NCBI GenBank assembly: GCA_021770615.1
Contig: JAETQR010000068.1
Coordinates: forward strand, 1-23,551
Direction of reading: 5' to 3'
Length of the DNA stretch: 23,551 bases
DNA from: Lachnospiraceae bacterium
Lineage (GTDB): Bacteria; Bacillota_A; Clostridia; Lachnospirales; Lachnospiraceae
Shown: piece after piece, positions 1 through 6,835 of the stretch
Position numbering within the stretch: the stretch's first letter is position 1
How the letters are laid out: each line of letters starts with the position of its first letter
The notes under the pieces: generated by a model
Told to the model about the DNA's origin: nothing
What the model saw: only the letters and a program-made list of their open reading frames with translations
Database searches by the model: none
Position numbers and translations under genes: made by a program

Positions 1-176
1 TGGTGTGGCGTCAGCCACGCCAGCAGGTAAAACCCCTCGGTATCTAACAGAGGGGTACGTTTGCAAATAGACAATAGACAAAAAACATAGGAAACATAAG
101 GCTTCTGGCATGGTTTCCTAGCAAAAATCGGCTGTGAAGTCGTCTTAAAAAACTTCACACTTGACAGATTGGGGGT
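1..176 (+). other. oriT: oriT-like region upstream of mobT
   Basis: Non-coding stretch before the MobT relaxase gene with four perfect inverted repeats: 6-11/17-22 (6 bp), 32-38/50-56 (7 bp), 88-95/113-120 (8 bp) and 134-140/152-158 (7 bp). The second hairpin, with an ACCCCTC arm, a CTAACAG loop side and a GAGGGGT arm, closely resembles the GC-rich hairpin remembered from the ICEBs1 origin of transfer. In Tn916/ICEBs1 elements oriT lies directly before the relaxase gene, as here. The nick position is not assigned. Confidence 0.7.
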
Positions 177-1469
177 ATGGTTCTGAATGAAGAACAATGG
201 ATAAAAGAATTACGGGAGAAACGGATTGCTTACGGTATCTCACAAGGCAGACTGGCGGTGGCTTCTGGTATCACAAGGGAATATCTCAACAAGATAGAAA
301 GCGGAAAAATGAAGCCGTCAAAAGAACTTCTGGAAACTCTGCATAAAGAACTGGTAAGGTTCAATCCAGAAGCACCACTTACCATGCTGTTTGATTATGT
401 GAAAATTCGTTTTCCCACGCTTGATATACAGCACATCATCAAAGATATATTAAAACTGAATATCAACTATATGCTCCATGAAGATTACGGACATTACAGT
501 TATACGGAGCATTATTCATTAGGGGACATCTTTATCTATACGTCGGCTGACGAAGAAAAAGGTGTCCTTTTAGAGTTAAAGGGGCGTGGTTGCCGACAGT
601 TTGAAGGTTACCTGCTGGCACAGCAAAGAAGCTGGTATGACTTTCTCATGGACGCACTCATAGACGGTGGCGTGATGAAGCGTATCGACCTTGCTATCAA
701 CGACCATACGGGAATTTTGGATATTCCAGAGCTTGCGGAAAAATGCAGGAAACGGGAATATATCGGAAAGTCCAGAAGCTATAAGTTTTATCAGTCGGGC
801 GAGCTTATCAAGCACAGAGAGGACGACAGAGAATATATGGGACGCACCCTTTATCTTGGTTCGCTGAAATCAGATGTGTATTTCTGTATCTATGAAAAGG
901 ACTATGAGCAGTACGTCAAGTTAGGGACACCTCTGGAAGAAGCTGACATTATCAACCGTTTTGAGATACGGCTTCGCAATGAACGTGCTTACTATGCAGT
1001 ACGAGATTTGCTGACGTATTATGACGCAGAGCAGACTGCCTTTTCTATTATCAACCAGTATGTGCGGTTTGTTGATGAAGAACCAGACAAGCGAAAAAAT
1101 GACTGGAAGCTCAATGACCGCTGGGCTTGGTTTATCGGCGATAACAGACAGAGCTTGAAGCTGACGACAAAGCCAGAGCCTTATACTTTAGACCGCACAT
1201 TGCGTTGGGTACAAAGGCAGGTAGCACCGACCTTAAAAATGCTGAAAAAGATTGATAAAGGAACTGTTATCAAAGAGCGTCCGTTATCTTCTGGTGCTTC
1301 TGATAAGAAAGCGACCCAGTCGGCACAGCCAGTACATAGGCAGAATGTAGAAAAAGTGGTATCGCAGGAAACACGCCAGAATTACACCAAAGACCGCAGG
1401 ACAAAGGTTCAGCAGACCACAGAGAAAACTCGTAACCTTGTAACGAAGAAAGGACAGAAGAAAAAATGA
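177..1469 (+). CDS. mobT: MobT-type relaxase (Tn916 Orf20-like)
   Basis: This 430-aa protein fits the relaxase that nicks oriT to start transfer of Tn916/ICEBs1-type elements. Residues about 8-60 form an XRE-type helix-turn-helix. Residues about 85-335 are a Rep_trans (PF02486) domain, with the conserved stretches KRIDLAINDHTG and NRFEIRLRNERAYYAV. The C-terminal 60 residues are basic and low in complexity. The HTH plus Rep_trans arrangement is the MobT signature. It lies right after an ICEBs1-like oriT hairpin. The start has only a G-run directly before ATG, an unusually close ribosome-binding site, so an upstream coupled gene may assist translation. Its stop overlaps the next ATG (ATGA). 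The expected FtsK-like coupling protein would lie before the window. The family call is secure; self-transfer of this copy is doubtful because the downstream genes are missing. Confidence 0.9.
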   Translation: MVLNEEQWIKELREKRIAYGISQGRLAVASGITREYLNKIESGKMKPSKELLETLHKELVRFNPEAPLTMLFDYVKIRFPTLDIQHIIKDILKLNINYMLHEDYGHYSYTEHYSLGDIFIYTSADEEKGVLLELKGRGCRQFEGYLLAQQRSWYDFLMDALIDGGVMKRIDLAINDHTGILDIPELAEKCRKREYIGKSRSYKFYQSGELIKHREDDREYMGRTLYLGSLKSDVYFCIYEKDYEQYVKLGTPLEEADIINRFEIRLRNERAYYAVRDLLTYYDAEQTAFSIINQYVRFVDEEPDKRKNDWKLNDRWAWFIGDNRQSLKLTTKPEPYTLDRTLRWVQRQVAPTLKMLKKIDKGTVIKERPLSSGASDKKATQSAQPVHRQNVEKVVSQETRQNYTKDRRTKVQQTTEKTRNLVTKKGQKKK

Positions 1470-1570
1470 AACTGAAACATATCGCTATCATTGGCAGTCT
1501 GTTTCCTATCCTCTTTTCTCTGGTGCTTTTCTTTGGTGTCTTGATTAGTGCGGATAATTCCTTGATATAG
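1466..1570 (+). pseudogene. Stub of a membrane-anchored transfer gene (Orf14/CwlT-like N-terminus)
   Basis: This 34-codon ORF starts inside the mobT stop codon (ATGA). It encodes a short basic start (MKLKH), one hydrophobic helix of about 22 residues and ISADN, then ends at TAG a few codons later. The start resembles the signal-anchor of the NlpC/P60 cell-wall hydrolases of Tn916 (Orf14) and ICEBs1 (CwlT), from memory. The sequence stops looking like transfer DNA at about 1560, where a minus-strand remnant begins. I infer that the gene was cut off by a rearrangement or by element insertion. A genuine 34-aa membrane peptide is the alternative. Confidence 0.5.
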
Positions 1571-1680
1571 ACTGTGTCAGCCTTTACCTCTACGACATCT
1601 GTATTTCCGTTTTCATCAGTCGTAAGGGTGGCAAGCTGTTTTGTGCAGTCTTTATCAGAAAAATCTAAGGATTTTCCATC
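1558..1680 (-). pseudogene. Remnant resembling a Cna-B/SpaA-type surface adhesin domain
   Basis: Read on the minus strand, about 40 codons give a run containing DKDCTKQLATLTTDENG followed by VEVKADTVYIKE. This is the pattern of Cna-B/SpaA isopeptide domains, in which a loop ending TTDENG is followed by a V-strand and a Y(V/I)KE strand. There is no start codon, and the frame differs from the lipoprotein gene whose stop it overlaps. It runs into the transfer-gene stub at about 1560. It is probably a fragment left when the surface-protein gene was broken. It could also be the displaced C-terminus of the lipoprotein after a frameshift. Confidence 0.45.
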
Positions 1681-2096
1681 AGCTCTCCATCCACATACAT
1701 CTGGAACTTTTCCGGATCATGGACAATATCATAGTCCATTCCCCATTCAACAGGCTTATATTCCACCACCATTACCGGCTCCTGCCCTTCTATCTCATCT
1801 TCCCAGAGATATACTCTAAGATTCAGGCTGGTGGCATACCCATAATCTGTAGAGAATCTAACAGACTGAAAAGAATTCTCCTTGCATTTTTTGACAAGGA
1901 GTTTTGCAAAATCCTCTTTATCTTTAATCTGTTTTCTGTTTGCAACAACAGTAAGTGTTTCATCCTGATTCATTTTCATACTGCTAATGACATCCGGCTC
2001 TCCTTCTTTATGTTTCTGCGCACAACCCGAAACAAAGGCTGCTGCCAATAACAGACATATTAACGCATACTTTTTCCTCTTCAATTTAATAATCAC
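1665..2096 (-). CDS. Small predicted lipoprotein, function unknown
   Basis: 143-aa protein with a clear lipoprotein signal peptide: basic start MIIKLKRKK, hydrophobic core, and the lipobox FVSGC with Cys25. It should be lipid-anchored on the outer face of the membrane. The mature part is charged and hydrophilic, with no motif I recognise. The start overlaps the stop of the upstream small gene by 4 bases (ATGA), so the two are co-translated. It belongs to the operon under the palindromic operator at 2340-2355. The natural end is uncertain because the reading frame that continues past the stop in another phase also looks coding. Confidence 0.7.
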   Translation of the reverse strand: MIIKLKRKKYALICLLLAAAFVSGCAQKHKEGEPDVISSMKMNQDETLTVVANRKQIKDKEDFAKLLVKKCKENSFQSVRFSTDYGYATSLNLRVYLWEDEIEGQEPVMVVEYKPVEWGMDYDIVHDPEKFQMYVDGELMENP

Positions 2097-2311
2097 CTCT
2101 GTTCTGCTGATAAAGTACCTACTGCATAGTTAATTACTTCCTCCGGTGTTGGTCTATCCCCTTTTATTTTAACTTTGCGCCATTCTGCCTGTACCTCTGG
2201 ATCCGTGTTATCATATCCGGCATCAATTGCTCTCTGGATTTCCGCATATACCTCTTCCGGAGTGGTATGGAATTTTTCAGCAACCTTCTCAAAAATAGTT
2301 TTTCTGTGCAT
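2093..2311 (-). CDS. Small Spo0A C-terminal-like protein
   Basis: 72-aa soluble protein. Its first part, with the pattern VAEKFHTTPEEVYAEIQRAID, resembles a helix-turn-helix segment of the Spo0A effector domain (IAKKFNTTASRVERAIRHAIE in B. subtilis, from memory). The later part, KGDRPTPEEVINYAV, parallels the Spo0A end, where a KPTNSEFI-type helix follows. Small proteins of this shape are common in gut clostridia and are often annotated as Spo0A-C-like. There is no receiver domain. A GAGGAG ribosome-binding site precedes ATG by 8 bases. It is first in a two-gene operon with the lipoprotein and is probably controlled by the SinR-like repressor next door. Confidence 0.65.
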   Translation of the reverse strand: MHRKTIFEKVAEKFHTTPEEVYAEIQRAIDAGYDNTDPEVQAEWRKVKIKGDRPTPEEVINYAVGTLSAEQR

Positions 2312-2339
2312 TTTATATCTCCTCTTTTTGAATTAGTAT

Positions 2340-2360
2340 TAGTTCTTTAGAACTACTATA
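2340..2360 (-). promoter_or_regulatory. Promoter and palindromic SinR-like operator of the lipoprotein operon
   Basis: TAGTTCTTTAGAACTA at 2340-2355 is a 16-bp inverted repeat (7+2+7). It abuts a minus-strand -10 box TATAGT at 2360-2355, so a bound protein would cover the transcription start. The half site GTTCTTT fits the SinR consensus GTTCTYT. The same arms recur near the XRE gene at 2454-2768. Confidence 0.6.
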
Positions 2361-2418
2361 GCACAGATAAAAACAAAACAGAATCCCCATTCGTTTGACA
2401 AATTGTGACAAAAACCGC

Positions 2419-2443
2419 AAAAAAAGAAGGGCTTCCGCCCCTC
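2419..2443 (-). terminator. Rho-independent terminator of the XRE gene
   Basis: On the minus strand a 7-bp stem (2437-2443 with 2426-2432, one G-T pair) encloses a 4-base loop and is followed by seven T (A 2419-2425 on the plus strand). It lies just after the stop of the XRE repressor gene. Confidence 0.8.
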
Positions 2444-2453
2444 CTCATAAAAA

Positions 2454-2768
2454 CTATTCTGTTAATGCCCTGACCGCTTTGATGATTTTCTTCTGCTCTT
2501 CTTTTGGAAGTTTCCCGATCATTTCTGATAATTCATTCGTCACACCAGTTACAGAATGTGCCACAACATCTATCAGAAGTGAATCTGCAGAAACTTCCAG
2601 AGCGTTGGCTATCGCAACAAACGTATCCAGTTTTGCGGCTTTCAATCCCCGCTCAATCACACTTACATGTGTCGGACTCAGTTCCACCATGGCAGCCAAA
2701 TCTTCCTGTGTCAGACCTTTTGCTTCCCTTGCCATCTTAATTCTCTGTCCTACAGCTTTCAGATCCAT
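2454..2768 (-). CDS. XRE-family (SinR-like) repressor
   Basis: 104-aa DNA-binding protein. Residues about 7-62 form an HTH_3 domain with typical features: RIKMAREAKGLTQEDLAAMVELS, a recognition helix around SPTHVSVIERG, and a hydrophobic core ending LEVSADSLL. The C-terminal 35 residues are charged, end KAVRALTE, and probably dimerise. A strong AAAGGAGG ribosome-binding site precedes ATG. SinR-like half sites lie over this site, and a full GTTCTATAGAAC palindrome lies upstream, so it probably represses itself and the neighbouring operon. It follows the ArpU-like operon in the same direction but has its own promoter and terminator. The exact binding partner or inducer cannot be seen. Confidence 0.85.
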   Translation of the reverse strand: MDLKAVGQRIKMAREAKGLTQEDLAAMVELSPTHVSVIERGLKAAKLDTFVAIANALEVSADSLLIDVVAHSVTGVTNELSEMIGKLPKEEQKKIIKAVRALTE

Positions 2769-2780
2769 CGCAGCACCTCC

Positions 2781-2869
2781 TTTAGAACTATTTTTCGGTC
2801 TAAAGTTAGTATAACTACCGCCTGTTCCGATATACAGAAGCTGTAAAACAAGTTATCGTTCTATAGAAC
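2781..2869 (-). promoter_or_regulatory. Promoter and autoregulatory operators of the XRE gene
   Basis: The minus-strand -10 box TATACT (2813-2808) lies 17 bases from a weak -35 TGTATA (2836-2831). The perfect palindrome GTTCTATAGAAC lies at 2858-2869, upstream of the -35. Two further half-site-like copies flank the start region: AGAACT in 2781-2790 and GGTCTAAAG at 2798-2806. The first overlaps the ribosome-binding site. Together they suggest cooperative self-repression. Confidence 0.55.
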
Positions 2870-2929
2870 TAATGCAGGGTTTATTCCATAAAATAATTCA
2901 TTGATAGATGCAAGAAGGTATCTTATTTC

Positions 2930-3295
2930 CTAACAATCTTCTGTACAGTATCGGCTGATCAGATGCATCCAGCTTGTATATTTATTTTTCTGGCATACTT
3001 TCTGACAAACAGGATTCTGCATCAATGTAGAAAACATTTTCTCATAATCAAATTCCCACGCATAGCCTTTTAAATGCTTTTCGACTGCTTTCTTATCAGA
3101 CTGTTTCAGTTTCCATACCAAACGCTGGATTTCTCCTTCATGAAGGTTTCCAACATTTCTGCATATGTACCGAAAAAATTTCAAGGTAGCATACTCATCA
3201 TGCCATTTCTGTTTTTTATTCTGAACTTTCCTCTCTGCCTGCTGATCCCGGATAATATCGTCGGCAATCTTTACCATTGAATTTTCGTATCTCAT
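2930..3295 (-). CDS. Hypothetical protein, possible phage/ICE regulator partner
   Basis: 121-aa basic, Lys- and Trp-rich soluble protein with four cysteines in its C-terminal 30 residues. No family is recognised. It follows the ArpU-like gene almost without gap. A GTG at 3304 directly after the upstream stop could also start it (124 aa). I chose the ATG at 3295 because AGGTG sits 6 bases before it. The tight spacing implies co-translation with the upstream regulator and perhaps a shared role in control of the element. Confidence 0.6.
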   Translation of the reverse strand: MRYENSMVKIADDIIRDQQAERKVQNKKQKWHDEYATLKFFRYICRNVGNLHEGEIQRLVWKLKQSDKKAVEKHLKGYAWEFDYEKMFSTLMQNPVCQKVCQKNKYTSWMHLISRYCTEDC

Positions 3296-3304
3296 CTCAC
3301 TCAC

Positions 3305-3877
3305 CTACTCTTCTTCCACACCCAAGGAGGGTTTGAATCTTTTGTTTTTTGCCTGCGGCACTACGATCTCGTAAAAGTAGAAGCCAAGATACCGCAATGC
3401 CTGTTTCTTCATTTTATAAAAAGAAGTCCTTCCAATGCCAAGTTCCTGCTGGACTTCCACATCTGTTTTATTGTAATGGCTGCAAAAACAGGAATGGATA
3501 ATCTCGCTGAGCGTTACTCCATCCGGAGCATAATATTTTACCAACGTTATACCCCGGTAAACCATATCCGACAACCCATATATGACCATCAGATTATTCA
3601 TCTCGTGTTTCAGTTTTGTCACATTCAGCTGTTTCCCGTAAATATCAAGATAACTCAACGCATATGCCATATCCTCATTGATCTTCTCCTGGCATTCCAT
3701 TTCCAGTTCTTCCAGTACCATCTTATTTTCCAAAATCAGTTTCTGGTAATTCACCATCAATGCCTTTATGTCTTCATAATGCCTGTCCATGCTTACTTCC
3801 AGATAATCCTGTGCATGGGTTGCCATCTGGAACGTAATCTCTTTCATTGATTTAATTGCATAATCTCTGTCTGTCAT
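3305..3877 (-). CDS. ArpU-like / sigma-70-like transcriptional regulator
   Basis: 190-aa protein. The N-terminal half (about 1-110) is helical with coiled-coil character. Residues about 125-170 look like a sigma region-4-type helix-turn-helix (VEVQQELGIGRTSFYKMKKQALRYLG), as in ArpU-type late regulators of phages and integrative elements. AAGGAG lies 11 bases before ATG. It is first of a two-gene operon with the 121-aa protein. Such proteins usually activate element genes, but no target is visible. The family call rests on the HTH pattern and size and is moderately sure. Confidence 0.6.
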   Translation of the reverse strand: MTDRDYAIKSMKEITFQMATHAQDYLEVSMDRHYEDIKALMVNYQKLILENKMVLEELEMECQEKINEDMAYALSYLDIYGKQLNVTKLKHEMNNLMVIYGLSDMVYRGITLVKYYAPDGVTLSEIIHSCFCSHYNKTDVEVQQELGIGRTSFYKMKKQALRYLGFYFYEIVVPQAKNKRFKPSLGVEEE

Positions 3878-3909
3878 AAATCTTTATTTCTCCTTATCAA
3901 CAATCACAC

Positions 3910-4092
3910 TAACTGGTAGGTCTTGCAGACCAGTCCGCCTTCCCCATGATTTTGATGGAAAGCAATCTAAATTACTCTTTGCAGGATCCATATTCCAAAT
4001 GGTATTTGTGGGGAACACCGGCTGATCAGAATACGGATCCTTATGTAAAACCAACGGGATATAAAGGGAAAGTGACTATCTCCGCCGGTTAA
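3910..4092 (+). pseudogene. Orphan C-terminal coding fragment
   Basis: The plus strand is open from just after TAA (3910-3912) to TAA at 4090-4092. It encodes a protein-like run with SKWYLWGTPADQNTDPYV and ends GYKGKVTISAG. An ATG at 3946 would give 48 aa, but no ribosome-binding site precedes it, and the frame looks coding upstream of it. It is the only plus-strand coding signal between 1570 and 6028. I read it as the tail of a lost gene, possibly a surface protein, but I do not recognise the family. A small hairpin (GGTCT-TGC-AGACC) lies at its 5' edge. Confidence 0.35.
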
Positions 4093-4107
4093 TATTCTTC
4101 TTTTTAA

Positions 4108-4347
4108 TTATGAAATCTTCCTTTCCATGAACCATTTGTCCACTTCAAAAAACAAATGGCTTTCCTTTCCCTGTACCATACAGGTGTACATCGTACCAAC
4201 ACCGCCTGCTTTTCTGCTGGCACATCGTTCAATCTTAAGCACTTTATCAATCTTGTATTTTCTGCCGTCTTCCCAAACAAATAAGATTGGAATCAGGCAG
4301 CCTTCCTTACTGAACTCTGCTACCACATCAACATATACCTTATTCAC
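4108..4347 (-). CDS. 79-aa conserved element protein, third gene of the polymerase operon
   Basis: Small beta-rich protein (VNKVYVDVVAEF start, then ILFVWEDGRKYKIDKVL, ending KWFMERKIS). From memory, similar uncharacterised proteins often sit beside Y-family polymerase genes in clostridial elements. The GTG start at 4347 is chosen because GGAGG lies 7 bases before it. The longer ATG form from 4413 would overlap the LexA-like gene and adds a glycine run that looks like translated ribosome-binding site. The ribosome-binding site lies inside the end of the upstream gene, so translation is coupled. Function unknown; a role in the damage-response module is inferred from position only. Confidence 0.7.
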   Translation of the reverse strand: MNKVYVDVVAEFSKEGCLIPILFVWEDGRKYKIDKVLKIERCASRKAGGVGTMYTCMVQGKESHLFFEVDKWFMERKIS

Positions 4348-4360
4348 ACCGCCACCTCCA

Positions 4361-4573
4361 TCACAGGATTTCGATTGCTCTTGGAGATGCCGGAACTCTC
4401 CGGATATATCCACTTTTCTCTAACTGCCTGATTCTGGAAAATACTGTTGATGTTGAAGCAACTCCCAGTAATGCCCCCAGTTCCCTGACCGTTGGCGGAA
4501 ATCCATGCTCCTCGGTAAATCTTACAATGCACTGATAGCTTTCTTCCTGTTTTCTGGTTAATGTCTGTTTCAA
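4361..4573 (-). CDS. LexA DNA-binding domain protein without protease domain
   Basis: About 70 aa matching the N-terminal winged helix of LexA (PF01726): LTRKQEESYQCIVRFTEEHGFPPTVRELG, then STSTVFSRIRQLEKSGYIRR and the typical end PRAIEIL. LexA continues with a self-cleaving serine protease of about 120 residues; here the stop follows at once. It may bind LexA sites but cannot be inactivated by RecA-driven cleavage. The TTG start at 4573 has GGAGGG 6 bases before it and fits LexA length. The ATG at 4588, overlapping the polymerase stop, would add five residues. It is second in the operon with the Y-family polymerase. Confidence 0.8.
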   Translation of the reverse strand: MKQTLTRKQEESYQCIVRFTEEHGFPPTVRELGALLGVASTSTVFSRIRQLEKSGYIRRVPASPRAIEIL

Positions 4574-4587
4574 ATCTATCCCTCCCA

Positions 4588-5835
4588 TTATCCATGAAAA
4601 TAACTGTGAGGATGGACCGTATGTGTACCGGCGTCCAAGTGGGATAAGACTTTATCCTGGTACATTGCTGCCCGCTGTATGCTGAAATATCCAAACCGTC
4701 GTCTGATCTCATCCACAGCCCGATCCAGCCTTTCTAATTTTTCCCGTTTCTCCTGATTATCAAATAGATCAAGCTGAACCGGAATATCTTCCATTACCAG
4801 ATCAGACCCCCTCACGCCAAGGCTCCGTATCGGATGCTCCCATCTGTAATGTTTCTTAAATAATTCAAATGCTGCTTTTACAATTTCATCCGTAATATTC
4901 GTTGGCTGGCTGATATGCATCTGCCTTGTGATGCTGTTCAGCCCGTTGTCCCGGATTGATATTTCCACCACATTACATTTGAAACCATGTTTCCGTAATC
5001 TGGCAGATACGCTTTCCGATAATGCCATCAGAATAATCCACACATCCAAATCTGTTTCCAGGTCTCTCGGTGTCGTTGTACTGTTTCCAATCGACTTGAC
5101 CGGAGCTTCATATCCTTCCGTACAAACCGGATCCGAGTCATATCCATTTGCAAATGCCCATAACACCAGACCAATTTTTCCAAAATGACTGTCCAGCAGC
5201 TTTTCATCTGTCTGTGCCAGCTGACCAATGGTATGGATCCCCAGTTTTTGCAATTTCTTGTTTGTCTGCCTGCCAACATACAGTAAATCTGACACTGGAA
5301 GCCCCCAGACGATTTCTTTGTAATTGCCACGATGAAACTGTGTGATGGCATCCGGCTTTTTATAATCAGAGCCAAGTTTTGCGAATATCTTGTTCCAGGA
5401 AATACCAATACTCACGGTAATACCAAGTTCGTACTTAATCCGGTCACTGATTTCCTGGGCGATCTTCATTCCATCACCTTTGATGATGCTGCTTTCTGTC
5501 ACATCCAGCCATCCTTCATCTATTCCATACGGCTCAATTTTGTCCGTATACTCTGAATAGATTTCTCTCGCCATACTGGAGAATCTCAAATACAGATCCA
5601 TCCTCGGCGGCACAAAAATGATTTCCGGACAAGCCTGTTTTGCCTGCCAAAGTGCCATTCCTGTTTTTACCCCGCATTTCTTCGCAATATAATTTGCCGT
5701 CAACACAATACCATGTCTTGCTTCCGGATCGCCGCCTACAGCAAGTGGCTTTCCCTCTAGTTCCGGATGATGCAGCATTTCTACGCTGGCATAAAAACAA
5801 TTCATATCACTATGTAAAATTGTCCTGTCACCCAT
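4588..5835 (-). CDS. Y-family DNA polymerase (Pol IV/UmuC-like)
   Basis: 415-aa translesion polymerase that copies damaged DNA with low fidelity. The catalytic centre is visible: Asp10 in HSDMNCFYASVE and Asp106-Glu107 in YGIDEGWLDVT. Tyr15 takes the steric-gate position. The helix-hairpin region lies near 180-230 and the little-finger domain about 245-345. QLDLF at 354-358 is a textbook beta-clamp binding motif. The start at 5835 is chosen for GGAGGTGAG before it; an upstream in-frame ATG at 5877 lies inside the promoter zone. Length fits the family. It leads an operon with the LexA-like and 79-aa genes, opposite a LexA/CI-type repressor, so damage-induced expression is likely. Elements often carry such a polymerase; whether it is IV- or V-like cannot be settled by eye. 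Confidence 0.93.
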   Translation of the reverse strand: MGDRTILHSDMNCFYASVEMLHHPELEGKPLAVGGDPEARHGIVLTANYIAKKCGVKTGMALWQAKQACPEIIFVPPRMDLYLRFSSMAREIYSEYTDKIEPYGIDEGWLDVTESSIIKGDGMKIAQEISDRIKYELGITVSIGISWNKIFAKLGSDYKKPDAITQFHRGNYKEIVWGLPVSDLLYVGRQTNKKLQKLGIHTIGQLAQTDEKLLDSHFGKIGLVLWAFANGYDSDPVCTEGYEAPVKSIGNSTTTPRDLETDLDVWIILMALSESVSARLRKHGFKCNVVEISIRDNGLNSITRQMHISQPTNITDEIVKAAFELFKKHYRWEHPIRSLGVRGSDLVMEDIPVQLDLFDNQEKREKLERLDRAVDEIRRRFGYFSIQRAAMYQDKVLSHLDAGTHTVHPHSYFHG

Positions 5836-5881
5836 CCTGTTCTCACCTCCGTCCGGCTTTCTTATCATTCCTTGCATGGTT

Positions 5882-5981
5882 AGTATAAGCCGACATTGTG
5901 GAGATAGTCAACTGACATTTTGGTTGTATTATCTACACTTTGGAGATTTCTCTTGATTTTATTGTATTTGTGCTGTATAAT
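5882..5981. promoter_or_regulatory. Divergent promoters with three direct-repeat operators
   Basis: Plus-strand promoter for the S24 repressor: TTGATT 5953-5958, 17-base spacer, TATAAT 5976-5981. Minus-strand promoter for the polymerase operon: TTGACT (5911-5906), 18-base spacer, TATACT (5887-5882). Three direct repeats of ACAYTKTGG lie at 5893-5901, 5915-5923 and 5935-5943, spaced 22 and 20 bases apart, about two helical turns. The first lies in the polymerase promoter spacer and the second just behind its -35, so a bound repressor would block the polymerase operon. Confidence 0.7.
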
Positions 5982-6027
5982 GCATCTATAAGAATCTAAC
6001 GGAATTTCATAGAAATGAGGCGAATAT

Positions 6028-6768
6028 ATGCGTTCTATTGGCAGGATTATTGCAGAAAACAGAAAAAAGAAAGGGCTTTCGCAGCCAGAACTTGCAGAAT
6101 TACTTTCGCAGCAGGGCATTGACGTTACAGCGAAGGCAATCTCCAAATGGGAGACGGATGCACGAGAACCAGGACTGCATGTTTTTCTGACTCTCTGTAA
6201 ATTATTGGATATTGAAGATATTTATGATGCTTATTTCGGAAAAAATCCATACAGTGTAATGGACGGTCTGAATCAGGAAGGAAAAGATAAGATAAAAGAC
6301 TACGCAAAAATACTAAAAGCATCCGGCTTGTTTGAACCAGTAGTTGCAAACATTATTCCTTTCCGCAAAAAAGAAATATTTATGGACATCTTCGGAGATG
6401 CTGTTTCTGCAGGTACCGGTAATTTCCTGACAGATGCGCCAAAAGAATCTTATGAAGTTGGCGATCTTGCCCCGGACAATGCAGACTTCGGAGTCCGGAT
6501 ATCCGGAGACAGTATGGAACCGGAATACCACAACGGAGAAATTGCATGGATCCAGCAAAAAGACAGTATTTGCAATGGAGAAATTGGTATCTTCTATCTC
6601 AATGGAGATGCTTATATTAAAAAGCTCCATGATGAACCGGACGGATTATTCCTGATCTCCCTGAATAAAAAATATAAACCTATCGCAATTCAGGAATCGG
6701 ACTCTTTTAAAATATTTGGCAAAGTTGTCGGCAAGTGTGATGCTTCCGACATCCCCGGTTTTCAATAA
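6028..6768 (+). CDS. LexA/CI-type self-cleaving repressor (XRE + peptidase S24)
   Basis: 246-aa repressor. Residues about 4-65 are an XRE helix-turn-helix (KKGLSQPELAELLSQQG, KAISKWETDAREPGL). Residues about 125-240 form the S24 domain with an Ala128-Gly129 cleavage site, the nucleophile Ser162 in ISGDSMEP and the general base Lys198 in DAYIKKL. Proteins of this type bind operators as dimers and cut themselves when RecA is activated by DNA damage. It has its own strong promoter (TTGATT-17-TATAAT) and a GAGG ribosome-binding site. It is divergent from the polymerase operon, whose promoter carries the repeat set it probably binds. A small XRE gene follows in the same direction. Confidence 0.93.
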   Translation: MRSIGRIIAENRKKKGLSQPELAELLSQQGIDVTAKAISKWETDAREPGLHVFLTLCKLLDIEDIYDAYFGKNPYSVMDGLNQEGKDKIKDYAKILKASGLFEPVVANIIPFRKKEIFMDIFGDAVSAGTGNFLTDAPKESYEVGDLAPDNADFGVRISGDSMEPEYHNGEIAWIQQKDSICNGEIGIFYLNGDAYIKKLHDEPDGLFLISLNKKYKPIAIQESDSFKIFGKVVGKCDASDIPGFQ

Positions 6769-6835
6769 TCGTAATACAGTCCGTGCCATTCAAACCGGCT
6801 GTTGAAACAATAATAAAGTTAAAGGAAGTGATTGG

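Noticed and set aside
1574..2051. Plus-strand ORFs opposite the lipoprotein gene
   Set aside because: They are antisense shadows: no ribosome-binding sites, and the minus strand has a clear signal peptide, ribosome-binding site and operon overlap.
3912..3934. Hairpin GGTCT-TGC-AGACC as attachment site or riboswitch
   Set aside because: The stem is short, bulged and has no second copy in the window; evidence is insufficient.
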